From Actinomadura sp. NAK00032 (GTDB taxonomy: Bacteria > Actinomycetota > Actinomycetes > Streptosporangiales > Streptosporangiaceae): 64,000 bases of DNA. The notes beneath the pieces are model-generated. The model saw nothing but the letters and a program-made list of their open reading frames with translations, was not told where the DNA came from and did no database searches. Shown here in pieces: positions 46,691-55,516 of this stretch (the stretch's first letter is position 1; each line of letters begins with the position of its first letter). A program made the translations under genes and the position numbers. The stretch lies in NCBI RefSeq assembly GCF_013364275.1, contig NZ_CP054932.1, forward strand, positions 4,588,001 to 4,652,000, given 5' to 3'.

Positions 46691-47095
46691 ATGAGCGTGA
46701 CCCTGCCCAAGCTCGCAATCATCCCCAACGAACTAGAGGGTATTCACCCGGATGCGGTTCCCCTGCGCCCGCAAGGCCGCACCCGAGGTGCTGGCCACCG
46801 CCCGCGCCCAACGCTGGGCCCCGCCGGAGTCGTCCGCGTCCTTCTCGCTGAACAGGCCCTCGGCCGGGACGCCGCCAGACGCCGGGCCCGCCGCCAGAGC
46901 GCCAATCTGCCCAACGGCAAGACCCTCAACTCCTGGAAGAGGGAACTGTCGTCCATCCCCGACCCGACTCAGAACGCGCCTTAAACCCTCGAATGGATCG
47001 GCCTCCACGAGAACTGTGTGTCCAAGCCCAGCGGAACCGGCAAGACCCACTTCCTCAAAGCGCTCTACCATCTACCGCCGCCAACTCCTCGATAC
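46691..47095 (+). mobile_element. IS21-family IstB N-terminal remnant
   Basis: MSVTLPKLAIIPNELEGI at 46691, then RVLLAEQALGRDAARRRARR, LNSWKRELSSIPDPTQ and SKPSGTGKTHFLKAL give the start of the IstB helper ATPase, with its Walker A motif, in three frames. It stops at about 47095 where the inhibitor gene of the opposite strand ends. Together with the IstA tail it is one decayed IS21 element. Confidence 0.7.
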
Positions 47096-47096
47096 G

Positions 47097-47648
47097 CTAG
47101 CCGCTTGCAGAGAGATCCTCGCCTTCCTCTGAGTCCTCTCCGCCAGACGGCAGCACCCATTGTGCGCCATATCGATCACTTTGCTTGTAAATTACCTGAT
47201 GGGCTGGGGGTGCGGGCCAAATTTGCGCCAGGTATTCCTCTACGGGCTCTGTGACCGCTAGATCGATTGCATTGTCTCTGCCCCGGGCATGAACGCGAAC
47301 TCTGTAGTCGCCGGGACCATTCGGAGTAAGTACCGGGAAGGGTGGAGCCCAGTCCATCATTGCCGCAACCTGGATGCGGCCGATAGTAGCTTCTAGCGTG
47401 ACCTCCACTGCCTCCTCCCAGTCAGCGATCTCCACGGGCGGCGCCTCTTTGTGAACCTCCACGGAGAGGCGCACGTCACCTTGCGCGATGCCAGTCTTGA
47501 CAGCCGCGAATCCTGGAGCAACCGCGACCATACGGTTGGCGAAGCCAGGGATTTCGGGACGCTCGTTCTCTTCTGCCAGGAAAAACAGGTGGTAGTCCAC
47601 TCGCAGGTTGAACTGTGCTGCCACGGGGTGTGCTGCCATGTCTTTCAT
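47097..47648 (-). CDS. Nin/ComJ-like putative nuclease inhibitor (module 4)
   Basis: A 183-residue protein from ATG 47648 (an alternative ATG is 9 nt further in). It carries the family landmarks: RVDYHLFFLAEEN, EIADWEEAVEVTLEA, GDYRVRVHARGRDNAI and AQIWPAPPA. The tail is acidic (GGEDSEEGEDLS). No signal peptide. It starts 15 nt after the stop of the adjacent NucA/NucB gene on the same strand, so co-translation is likely. It is the cleanest pair with module 1. Immunity to the neighbouring nuclease is inferred. Confidence 0.75.
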   Translation of the reverse strand: MKDMAAHPVAAQFNLRVDYHLFFLAEENERPEIPGFANRMVAVAPGFAAVKTGIAQGDVRLSVEVHKEAPPVEIADWEEAVEVTLEATIGRIQVAAMMDWAPPFPVLTPNGPGDYRVRVHARGRDNAIDLAVTEPVEEYLAQIWPAPPAHQVIYKQSDRYGAQWVLPSGGEDSEEGEDLSASG

Positions 47649-47662
47649 TGTACCGGATCGCC

Positions 47663-48973
47663 CTAGGGGACGATTTCGATGAAGAAGGGGTCCATATTGA
47701 TGATCCGCTGAGGCCTGTATAGCTCATTGTTGAGCGCATTTCCGCCCTGGCTATTGTGGGTTTCGTTGATCATGCATGCGCTCAATCCGTCAGGTTCGGG
47801 TATGCCGTTGTAGAGGGGCCAGGTTACTCCCGGGGTGGCGCACATGGGGAAGGTGCGCTTGGTCCATGGCCAGCTCGGCATCGGCGAACTCTCGGTAACC
47901 GTAAGGTCGCCTTTTGTCCATCCGCCCTCGTAGGTTGTTGCCATCGGATACTCGTCGCAGCTGTTACCGGGGGGCCGATTGAAGCGATCGGGGCAAGACT
48001 GGTTACGGTTTTTGACTTGCAATTTTGGGTTGACCAGTCGGTGCAGTGGTACCCCTCCAGGAGCTCCGGGAATCCCAGATTCCTGTGCCAGCTCTATGTG
48101 CTTCGCCAGTTCCGAGTAGGGGCCGGACTTGCTGTACTGGAACGTTGGCGGGAATAGTGCGTTGACACAGCCGACGCTGTTCATGCCAGGCACGGCATTG
48201 TCGCAGCGAACCTGCGATCCGTGCACAGGCACTACCAGAGTCAACACTCCGGGAGCGCCGAAGACCATATCGAGCCGGGTGTCGATAGTGCCTACCTCGC
48301 CTTGATTCTTGACAGTGGTGTAGAAAACCCTAGATCCTTCAACAAGGTCGTTGGTGTCAAGAGTCTGGAGGGGATAGTCCTGGTCGCCGTAACTGCACCA
48401 TCCCACGCAACTAAAGCCGCCCGCCACGGTAATCTTGTTATTCGGGATGTCCACTTCGCTTGGCATGAGGGCCTGCTGGTGGCTGAACTGCGGTGCGGTG
48501 CTGTGCGCGCTTATCAGATCGAACCGGTCGAACGTGCTATGTCCATGTTCTTTGCCTTTGCTGTCAACGATTTTCACCCCCTTGGTCGACCACCGGCAAG
48601 CGAGGCGCCGGTCCATCATCTTCCACAAATCGCCGTAGGCGTTATCCCAACACCACTGAGGGAAGGCGAGGATCTCCGCAAGCTTCGCCTTCTTGGCACT
48701 TGGAATGGACCGTCCTTGCCGCACCGACACCGTTTCAATGCAGAGGGCCTTGTCTGCCCCCGCATTAGGCGATAGGCCTTTGAGTGCTTCCTTCACCTCA
48801 TCGCAGTTCCCATCATCAGGGATGGCAGTTCCCTGCTGCTTCGCGAGATTATTTATCGTCATAACGGACAAGTTGGGCGGAGGTGGCATTGGGGCAGCCA
48901 TCGCAGAAGTCGACGCTCCTGCGGTCAGACCAAAAGCAAGGAATATCGTGCTGATCCTGCCTCGCTTATGCAT
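47663..48973 (-). CDS. Secreted NucA/NucB-domain nuclease (module 4)
   Basis: A 436-residue protein. I chose ATG 48973 because GGAGG lies 5 nt before it and the next residues form a signal peptide (KRGRISTIFLAFGLTAGAST, then AMA-AP); a longer frame from 49069 lacks both. The mature part includes QVRCDNAVPGMNSVGC, a pre-domain shared with module 2. The nuclease domain has GGVPLHRLVNPK, NSCDEYPMATTYEGG with the catalytic Asp-Glu, and ends NMDPFFIEI, with an insertion of about 40 residues before the end. Exported, DNA-cutting activity is inferred from the family. Confidence 0.83.
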   Translation of the reverse strand: MHKRGRISTIFLAFGLTAGASTSAMAAPMPPPPNLSVMTINNLAKQQGTAIPDDGNCDEVKEALKGLSPNAGADKALCIETVSVRQGRSIPSAKKAKLAEILAFPQWCWDNAYGDLWKMMDRRLACRWSTKGVKIVDSKGKEHGHSTFDRFDLISAHSTAPQFSHQQALMPSEVDIPNNKITVAGGFSCVGWCSYGDQDYPLQTLDTNDLVEGSRVFYTTVKNQGEVGTIDTRLDMVFGAPGVLTLVVPVHGSQVRCDNAVPGMNSVGCVNALFPPTFQYSKSGPYSELAKHIELAQESGIPGAPGGVPLHRLVNPKLQVKNRNQSCPDRFNRPPGNSCDEYPMATTYEGGWTKGDLTVTESSPMPSWPWTKRTFPMCATPGVTWPLYNGIPEPDGLSACMINETHNSQGGNALNNELYRPQRIINMDPFFIEIVP

Positions 48974-49123
48974 ATGTACCTCCATCGGTAATGCGTCGAT
49001 CTGAAGGGCATGTAGTGCTGACCTCTGCCCCTGAGTGTCCTCACAGAGTCTGGTTCGGACTTCAAGCAAGTATTAACAGATGGTGATCACTGCGAGCCAG
49101 TTGTGTTAGTTGTCCGAATGTGG

Positions 49124-49141
49124 CCACGTGCGCTCACGTGG
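49124..49141. promoter_or_regulatory. Palindrome upstream of the module 4 nuclease
   Basis: CCACGTG and CACGTGG are separated by CGCT, 150 nt upstream of the ATG at 48973, in a non-coding region. Symmetry and place suit an operator for the nuclease operon; a structural hairpin is the alternative. Confidence 0.4.
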
Positions 49142-49471
49142 TCCGATTGCAGGAATAGATCACCGAGGTCAGCCCTTTGCTTACTACCCCCCGTGATCAT
49201 CAAGTTGCTTTGGGGTGTGTTGGTGCGGGGTGGTAGCCGTGTTAAAAACCATTGAGAACCTGATCACCTGCCGACTTTAATAGAGCCTCTGCATCTCCTC
49301 TGCTCGCGACATTTACCAGGCGATCGGCAGTGGCTGTGCCGCCTACTGTAGAAGGATGGCGACCCGGCCGGACGGGCCGATGGGTTCGGTGAGCTATTCG
49401 CGCTGGTGGTGGCTTCGTTATTCGGTCATCGGGAGCCCAGGGTGCGAGCCCGGTGGTATCTGCCGGGGCGG

Positions 49472-49610
49472 GGCGCAAGAACGGCTGGTCACTGGTGGAG
49501 TTTGCCGGGAACATGCGGCCGGGCGGAATGCAGCGGTAGTGCAACCACGCCAGACGAGACGCCGCCGGGGTACGGGACGCGCTGCGTGCCCAGGCAGCCG
49601 CGGAGGTGCC
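49472..49610 (+). mobile_element. IS701-family transposase N-terminal fragment, inverted copy
   Basis: RKNGWSLVEFAGNMRPGGMQ, a TAG, then VRDALRAQAAAEV match the same part of the transposase as 43472-43617 but on the other strand, with strong DNA similarity. The two scraps bracket a 6-kb segment that holds the propeller-like gene and module 4. Confidence 0.7.
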
Positions 49611-49670
49611 CAAAGCGCCGCTGCCAGCCAATGTCTTCGCCGAACTCGCGGTGGAGATGTACGCCCACAA

Positions 49671-49995
49671 CCATCCGCTGGTAGGGCAGCCGCAGGCCGA
49701 CCGTGTCCGAACGGGGCGCGAGCGCCGGAGTCGCCGCGGTGACGCAGGTCGCCTCCGTCAGCTCGTACCCCTCCAACATCTGCACCTTCGCCGAGCCTCG
49801 AACGCGCTGCGGACGGCGCTGGGCAGCGGCGCGGTGCCGACGGCCCCCGCGCGCAGGCTTCACAGGTCCACGCCGTCTCCGGGATCGGTGGGGAGCGCCG
49901 CGTTGACCGTCGGGACATCCGAGAAGCTGGTCACCCGGTAGTGCTCGATGATCCGCCAGAAGCCGAGGCCGCCGTCGTACTCGGGAAGAATTGGG
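49671..49995 (-). pseudogene. AMP-binding acyl-CoA synthetase fragment
   Basis: LPEYDGGLGFWRIIEHYRVT, FSDVPTVNAALPTDP, then (after an indel) AVGTAPLPSAVRSAFEA, MLEGYELTEATCVTAA and TVGLRLPYQRM give the central motifs of an adenylate-forming acyl-CoA ligase, including the LEGYxLTEA box. Only about 110 of about 500 residues remain; both ends are lost to IS debris. Confidence 0.7.
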
Positions 49996-50189
49996 GGCGG
50001 GTATGACTGACCAGCGTGGATGGCGGGTGCGCCTGCTGCGTGAAGCTGGCGGCGCGGGTGGTCCTGCCGCCCCAAGCAAGCATCCGCACTCGCCCCACTT
50101 GTACCGCCCAGCCCAGCCTCGTCGACGGCCGCCGCCGCTTGCCCACCTGCTCCAGCGCGACCCGGTCCAACCGGAAGAACTGCTCCAGC

Positions 50190-50606
50190 TCGGCTACCTG
50201 GCTGGGCGCGGGAACGGTGCTGGGCATCGGCCTCGCCGTGGTGTTCGAAGTGCAGACGGCTGCGAACTGGGATGAGCCGACTGCGCTGGAGGGCCGGTAC
50301 CCCTGGTTCGGCGCCCTGGTGGCCACCGAGGTCATTGCGGCGGGTGCCGGCTGCCTGAGCCTGGCCAGGCGTGCGGCGTCGCGATGGATGGCATGGTGGG
50401 TGGCGGTCGTCGTCGCGGCGCACTTCCTCCCACTGGCGCAGCTACTGGAAGACGCCGGAGTGGCAGTCGTGGGCGTCGTCCAACTGGTCGCGCTCTGCTC
50501 GGTGGCGCCGCGCCCGCGCCACACCACCGCACGGACCAGCAGATCGGCCGGACCCATCATGGGCGCAACCCTGCTGCTGAGCGCCGCCATCAATTGCGGA
50601 AGGTAG
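50190..50606 (+). pseudogene. Membrane protein, 5' end missing
   Basis: From about 50190 the frame encodes LGAGTVLGIGLAVVFEVQTA, FGALVATEVIAAGAGCLSLA, WWVAVVVAAHFLPLAQLLED and VVGVVQLVALCSVAP, four hydrophobic helices of a small membrane protein. Upstream the frame is serine- and cysteine-rich nonsense, so the first helix is probably truncated. Family unknown. Confidence 0.5.
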
Positions 50607-50610
50607 GGCT

Positions 50611-50919
50611 GTTGAGCACAGATGGGTCGCGCTGGTCGCACGCGCCGCCGCGCACACTATCCAGGCATGGGGGCCGCTCCTGTACGGTCTGCGGGAGGTT
50701 GAGGTTGACGGGCAGGTGGTGGCACTGGCCGGTCGTGCCGCCGCGCATGCTGCCCCCGACGAGACGTTCCTGGAGGTTGATGGCCACGGGGGATGGTTCC
50801 TGTTCGGGCGGGACCGCGAGGGGCACCCGCCGCGCCTTGTCATGGGCGGACCCCAACTACACGGACTGCGTCGCCCTCACCAGGTCGGCGCGATGGCTGC
50901 TGGTATCTCCACCCCGTAG
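50611..50919 (+). pseudogene. Unrecognised protein fragment
   Basis: EHRWVALVARAAAHTIQAWG, EVEVDGQVVALAGRAAAHA and FLEVDGHGGWFLFGRDREGH read as a natural protein, but no ATG or GTG with a ribosome site opens the frame at the right place. The end (ISTP) at 50919 looks arbitrary. It has 5' loss at least. No family recognised. Confidence 0.35.
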
Positions 50920-51214
50920 CACGGCCACCGGCACGGACGCCTCACTCACCGGGCTTTGGCCAGTACGCCCGAGACCGCCGTCAGGACCGTTCCGACCCCC
51001 TGGAGTGCGGTCGCGCGGCCCCCTGTCTGGACCCCAAACCCGGTTGATGCTTCTGGGGCGGTCCACCCTGGCCTGGACCGCCGTCCAGGCCCGGCCTGAA
51101 AGCCGCCAGTGATTCACAGCGTCTAAACGCCGCTCCGTTCAAGTAGATGTCAGGCTAGATGCTTACGTCGCGGCTTCGGTGAGGCCACGGCTCATCTTCA
51201 ACAGGAGTTCCCAT

Positions 51215-51418
51215 ATGGATCCCCTCATCCCCGGTATGGCGGTAGGTGCAGCCGCCTTGATCGACCGCGTGCTCGACCGGTGGAGTCGCCGTCAGCAGCG
51301 TGGTCGGCTCATGGCCACGGCCGCTGAGCTGCCGCCGGGAAGCCAGATCGGGGAATGGTACGGGAACGGTGGCTGGTGGATCACGGTGCCCAGGCAGGTG
51401 CCCGGCGATGACGGCTGA
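51215..51418 (+). CDS. Small protein upstream of sigma factor
   Basis: A 67-residue protein from ATG 51215 after AACAGGAG. An N-terminal stretch (PLIPGMAVGAAALIDRVLD) may be weakly amphipathic; the end has WYGNGGWWITVPRQVPG. Its stop lies inside the start of the sigma-factor gene (11-nt overlap), so it is the first gene of a three-gene operon with sigma factor and GNAT. Function unknown; a regulator of the sigma factor is possible but unsupported. Confidence 0.55.
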   Translation: MDPLIPGMAVGAAALIDRVLDRWSRRQQRGRLMATAAELPPGSQIGEWYGNGGWWITVPRQVPGDDG

Positions 51419-52025
51419 ATCCACACCGGATTCAATTTCACCAGACCGAAGGGCAGCCGAAGAAAGCTTCGCCCTCTTCTATCAGGAGCACCGCTCGATC
51501 ACATTGACCACGCTGCGTGTGTTGCTGTCCGGCACTGGAATTGATTCCGACGACATCGCGCAGGTGATGTGGACTCAACTCTGGGGGACCTGGCGCAAGA
51601 ACGGTCCGGTGGTGGAGGCGCCCAAGGCGTATGTGGTTCAGTGTGCTCGACATGCGGCGATCGACGCATTGCGGAAGAGAGGCGAGTTGCTGCTCGATCC
51701 CGATGACCTGGATCGCCTGCCGCATCCAGAGCATGGCAGTGACTCCCGCAGCACCAGTCCTGAGATCACTGAGCACGACCTGGGTGAACCGGTGCTGCTG
51801 ACCCATCCGCACCTCATCGCCGCAGTACGCGAGCTCACGCCCACAGAGCGACTGGTCCTGCTGACGTGGGCCACGACCGAGCCTTCGCCGAATGCCACAC
51901 AGATCGCCCAACAACTCAAGATGGGCAGCCCGAGTACGGTGCGGGTACATCGAAGGAACGCGTTGAGGAAGTTGCGCGCCATCCTCGGTGTGTCCGACGG
52001 GCAGGAGGGAGGAACCCATGACTGA
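51408..52025 (+). CDS. ECF-type RNA polymerase sigma factor
   Basis: A 205-residue protein from ATG 51408, which overlaps the small gene upstream. Region 2 is visible as SFALFYQEHRSITLTTLRVL and GIDSDDIAQVMWTQLWGTW; region 4 as ELTPTERLVLLTWATTEPSP and KMGSPSTVRVHRRNALRKLR. Helix-turn-helix spacing fits an ECF sigma that recognises -35 boxes. There is no obvious anti-sigma gene with a membrane helix nearby; the GNAT gene overlaps its end by ATGA instead. Confidence 0.8.
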   Translation: MTAESTPDSISPDRRAAEESFALFYQEHRSITLTTLRVLLSGTGIDSDDIAQVMWTQLWGTWRKNGPVVEAPKAYVVQCARHAAIDALRKRGELLLDPDDLDRLPHPEHGSDSRSTSPEITEHDLGEPVLLTHPHLIAAVRELTPTERLVLLTWATTEPSPNATQIAQQLKMGSPSTVRVHRRNALRKLRAILGVSDGQEGGTHD

Positions 52026-52776
52026 TCGCTCTGATGACCAGCACCGAACCGACTCTGCCCTGCGGCGGCAGCTGAACGCCGTTCTTGAGGAAGAGGCCCA
52101 GATCGAGCGGGATGCCGCCGGCCCGGGCGTTGTTGCTGCCGAACTCGCAGCCATAATGGGGCGGACCAACCCTCCGGCACGGGCCAAGCCTCGAAATCGG
52201 CTGTCCCGCACCGACTACAAGCTCCGCGTCGCCCGCAACGACGAGATCGACGTCGTCCTCGGGCTCATCGATCAGGCCGCCGAGTGGCTGCGGGTCGTGA
52301 AGCAGACGACGCAGTGGGCCCAGCCCTGGCCGAGCCCGGAGGGCAGGCGGCGACGCGTCTACGAGGACCTCGTCAACGCGGCGACCTGGGTGCTATTCCA
52401 CGCGGAGCGTCCGATCGGCACCGTCACCATCAAACTGCTCGGCGACGAAGAACTCTGGACGCCGAAAGAGCGCAAGACCGATGCCGTCTACCTGGACCGC
52501 CTCGTCATCGACCGCGCCTACGCGGGCATTGGCCTGGGCGCCGAGTTGATCGACTGGGCGGGAGACAAGGGCGCGTCCCAACTGCCCAGCACCGAGCTGA
52601 TCCGGATCGCGGTCTGGACCGACAACTCTGAACTCCACGACTACTTTCGTCGCCAGGGCTTCAAGGACGTCGCAATCCGCTCCACCAGCGACAACACTCC
52701 ATCGGGTGCGCTGTTTGCGCGTCCACTGAGCCGGGCAGACAGGGCAACCGGCCGCCTGCGTGAAGCCCCAGGTTAA
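52018..52776 (+). CDS. GNAT-family N-acetyltransferase
   Basis: A 252-residue protein. ATG 52018 overlaps the sigma-factor stop and has GGAGGGA upstream. Residues 1-60 are a helical, acidic leader (ALRRQLNAVLEEEAQIERDA). From about residue 70 a GNAT fold follows: RVARNDEIDVVLGLIDQAAE, GTVTIKLLGDEELW, YLDRLVIDRAYAGIGLGAEL with the acetyl-CoA binding loop AGIGLG, and NSELHDYFRRQGFKDV. The substrate is unknown. The leader is not usual for GNATs and might bind the sigma factor. Confidence 0.82.
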   Translation: MTDRSDDQHRTDSALRRQLNAVLEEEAQIERDAAGPGVVAAELAAIMGRTNPPARAKPRNRLSRTDYKLRVARNDEIDVVLGLIDQAAEWLRVVKQTTQWAQPWPSPEGRRRRVYEDLVNAATWVLFHAERPIGTVTIKLLGDEELWTPKERKTDAVYLDRLVIDRAYAGIGLGAELIDWAGDKGASQLPSTELIRIAVWTDNSELHDYFRRQGFKDVAIRSTSDNTPSGALFARPLSRADRATGRLREAPG

Positions 52777-53013
52777 CGCCACATCTCAGGATCATCGGCG
52801 AGCCGCGGTCTCGCTCCCTGAGCGGCTGGGTGGGCACTACCGCAGCGCCCGGTTGCCGGTGGGATCATCGCGGCAAACCTGGGTGGCCGGACGTTGGGGA
52901 CCACGGGTGCAGGCGAACCTGATCCGCGTGCGGCAGCGGGAGACCCGCCACGGTCGGTTCCAAGATCTGCGCGGCACTGAAGTTAGACATCCCGATCGCC
53001 TGCGTCGCACCGG

Positions 53014-53685
53014 TTACCCGCGCTGGTCGTCGGCGAGGGGGCGGATCTGGAACCGGTTTGCGTCACCTTGCCGGATCTGGTCGGTGAGGCGGGTCGCGAT
53101 GCTCCAGCGCAGGAACTGGGTGACGGTCTGCGGCGTCACTGGCCTGCCAAGGTGGTCGCTGGCCGAGGCGGCCAGGGCTTCGGCGTCGCCGTCGAAGCAT
53201 CCGCCCGTGGTCTGGGTGAGTACCGCCGTCCAGACGCTTCGCCAGGTCCTGCGGCGGTCCTCGGGCCAGCGGGCGGCGCGTTCGTCGAATGCCCGCATGC
53301 GGGGATCACTGGTCAGCTCGATCCGTGTTCTGGCCGCTGGCACCGGCGCCGGCGGAGGTTCGGGCCGGGCGGTCTGGGTGAGGTCACCGCCTCGCTTGCG
53401 CCGGTTCCGCCTGCGGTTGATCTGCAAGGTCTCGGATCCTCCCGGCTCGGCCGGTGCGGCCAGCACCCGCAGCTGGCCGTTCAGGCACAGCTGGCGCATC
53501 ACCTCCGCCATCCTGGCCCGGCGGGTCTTGTCCCATGGTCTTGTCGCGGTCACGTAGCCGCACCCCACGGCGACCTGCCGGCGCGGCAGCCGGACGACGC
53601 CGTCTTGGTCGGCGACCGAGGCCAGGAACCGCATCACCGCCTCGGCCAGGGAAGAGCTCCGCGGCACCCGTCGAGCGGCCGGCAC
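53014..53685 (-). CDS. Hypothetical winged-helix-like protein
   Basis: A 223-residue frame from GTG 53685. Residues about 10-75 (LAEAVMRFLASVADQDGVVR, RMAEVMRQLCLNGQLRVL) look like a winged helix preceded by helices, followed by a basic, proline-rich linker (RRRNRRKRGG) and a second helical domain (RWPEDRRRTWRSVWTAVLTQ, PVTPQTVTQFLRWSI). It could be a DNA-binding protein of a mobile element. No close family recognised. Coding evidence is codon pattern and helix character only. Confidence 0.5.
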   Translation of the reverse strand: MPAARRVPRSSSLAEAVMRFLASVADQDGVVRLPRRQVAVGCGYVTATRPWDKTRRARMAEVMRQLCLNGQLRVLAAPAEPGGSETLQINRRRNRRKRGGDLTQTARPEPPPAPVPAARTRIELTSDPRMRAFDERAARWPEDRRRTWRSVWTAVLTQTTGGCFDGDAEALAASASDHLGRPVTPQTVTQFLRWSIATRLTDQIRQGDANRFQIRPLADDQRG

Positions 53686-53852
53686 GCTGGCGCGGGCCCG
53701 ATCCGGCGCCCGGTCTGGGACGCGGGCGGGGGGTTGTGGGTGTGCGCGTGGTTGCGGGCGTCGTGCCTGCCGGGCGACTAGTGTTCTGCGCCTGAAACAC
53801 CCCAGGTTGCGGTGGGAGTACCTGCTGTGTCACCCACCGCGAGAGGGCCGGG

Positions 53853-54212
53853 ATGGCGCGGCAGTCCAAGACCGAACTGTACGCCGCCATCCGCCGTGAC
53901 ATACGGGACGGGCTGCCGATCCGGGCGGTGATGCGCAAGCACGGTGTCTCGCACCCGACGGTGCGTCAGTCGCTGGACTCGGCGTGGCCGAAGCCGCGCA
54001 GGAAGATGGAGCCGCGCGCGACCGGGCCGGAGCCGTTCAAGCAGGTGATCGACGCGATGCTGCGGGCCGATCTGGACGCACCCCGCAAGCAGCGCCCACC
54101 CCTCCAGGCGGATCATCGACCAGCCCGCCGACGAACACGACGCGCCGGTGTCCCACGGCATCGTGCGGCGTTACATCGCCGAACGGCGGCCGCAGACTCG
54201 GCCGGCTGGACC
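53853..54212 (+). mobile_element. IS21-type transposase N-terminal remnant
   Basis: MARQSKTELYAAIRRDIRDG, then RAVMRKHGVSHPTVRQSLDS and a later VSHGIVRRYIAERRPQ (other frame) give the HTH and start of an IS21-like IstA. An indel near 54090 breaks it and the rest is absent here; the C-terminal part of a similar gene occurs at 55517. Confidence 0.7.
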
Positions 54213-54220
54213 ACCGCCGC

Positions 54221-54460
54221 TCACCCCGCCGACCCGCCATCGACCTGGGCATCCCCGCGATCACGGCGGAGGAGCCGTGACCACCATGTCAGGCGATGCA
54301 GCGCCTCACTCCACTCCTGCAGAGTCGGATACACCCCCGTTGAACGTCCCTGGATCACGCCGACCACCAGGACGAACGCGATCAGCAATCCGGTCCGAGC
54401 CAACGGAAGCAACCACGCCCACCACGGCACCATCCCCACCACCCGCTCACCTTCCTTCAC
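54221..54460 (-). CDS. Small putative membrane protein
   Basis: A 79-residue frame from GTG 54460 with one hydrophobic helix (PLARTGLLIAFVLVVGVIQG) and a basic tail. It sits between IS21 pieces. It could be real or chance; weak support from a GGAAGG stretch near the start. No family recognised. Confidence 0.3.
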   Translation of the reverse strand: MKEGERVVGMVPWWAWLLPLARTGLLIAFVLVVGVIQGRSTGVYPTLQEWSEALHRLTWWSRLLRRDRGDAQVDGGSAG

Positions 54461-54658
54461 CTCGGGACTCTCCCTAGGGAGCTCTAGTCTGCAGCATTGG
54501 GGACCCAGTTTGACAAACTTGAACAGAAAGCGCCAGGACCTCGATGAATACGAGGTGTCCTAGGCGGCGAGAGGTCGACAAGCCTCTTAGGGAGCCGCCT
54601 TGACGTAGAGTTACGAGGATGGACAGGCGAGAGCGACCAGGACCTCAGGAGTCGAGTC

Positions 54659-55366
54659 ATGGGCAAGATCGGCAGAGTTGAGCTGCCGCCAGGTCCGATC
54701 GCGGATCTCTTCGAGGAACTGCGCCGTCTCCATCGACTCGCGGGCGAGCCCAGTGTTCGTGAGATCGCCGCGACGATTGGAGAAGGAGTCCTCAGCCACG
54801 CCACCGTCCATGCAGCCCTCCGCGGCCCCCGAGTCCCCAGATGGCCGGTCCTGGATCTCGTCGTCGAGGCCCTGGAGGGCGACGGCCCCAAGTTCAAAGC
54901 TCTCTGGGTGGCCGCTCGTTATGCAGAGGACGAGCGACCACCACCCCTCAATGCTGTTAGCGCAAGTTATCTACCGACCGAACGGCCGCCCAGGACCCGC
55001 GTCGACATGGTGCCCGGGACGGATGACCTGAACGCTGTTATCGAGACAGATGACGGCTCGGCGACGATCGTCCTTAGAGATGCGGATCGCCTGGCGCTGG
55101 CCGCACTCTTCGAGCCTACGCTTCGGGACCCCCTGGGACCCGATCGGCTTCCGCGGACCTACGCCGCGGCGGCGGCTCGGCTCGGCTGGCCCCGGACTTC
55201 CCTGGTCAAACGGATCGAATACCTTCGCATGAGACTGCACCGGGCCGGAGTGCCCAACATGACGGGCTACAACGCGGTTGCCCAACTTGCGGACTACGTC
55301 ATCGCCACCGGTCTCCTCAAGACCACCGATATCGACCGGCTCGGCCGGGAACAAAATGGAACTTGA
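54659..55366 (+). CDS. HTH transcriptional regulator
   Basis: A 235-residue protein; ATG 54659 follows AGGAG. Residues about 12-75 hold a cryptic XRE-like HTH (PSVREIAATIGEGVLSHATV) of the kind found in actinobacterial regulators that read FEELRRL..LAG.PS.R.IA. The C-terminal half (ATIVLRDADRLALAALFEPT, AARLGWPRTSLVKRIEYLRM) resembles the winged-helix end often attached to FHA-domain proteins. Two DNA-binding modules in one chain would be unusual. Flanked by IS21 debris on both sides; it may have been carried or merely survived. Confidence 0.65.
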   Translation: MGKIGRVELPPGPIADLFEELRRLHRLAGEPSVREIAATIGEGVLSHATVHAALRGPRVPRWPVLDLVVEALEGDGPKFKALWVAARYAEDERPPPLNAVSASYLPTERPPRTRVDMVPGTDDLNAVIETDDGSATIVLRDADRLALAALFEPTLRDPLGPDRLPRTYAAAAARLGWPRTSLVKRIEYLRMRLHRAGVPNMTGYNAVAQLADYVIATGLLKTTDIDRLGREQNGT

Positions 55367-55516
55367 CGAAACCACACAATCCTGGACTGGATGCTTACTG
55401 AGTGAGGAGCAAGCTCGGACGCCTCAAACCTCTGATTGGGAAAGCCTGCCCATTTTTGAGAATGCGGCATCGAGAGCTTCTATTTCCCGGGGATCGAGGG
55501 CGCCCACGAGAAGGGC

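Noticed and set aside
52760..53557. 265-codon plus-strand frame
   Set aside because: Antisense to the helical minus-strand protein at 53014; basic and low in hydrophobic order.
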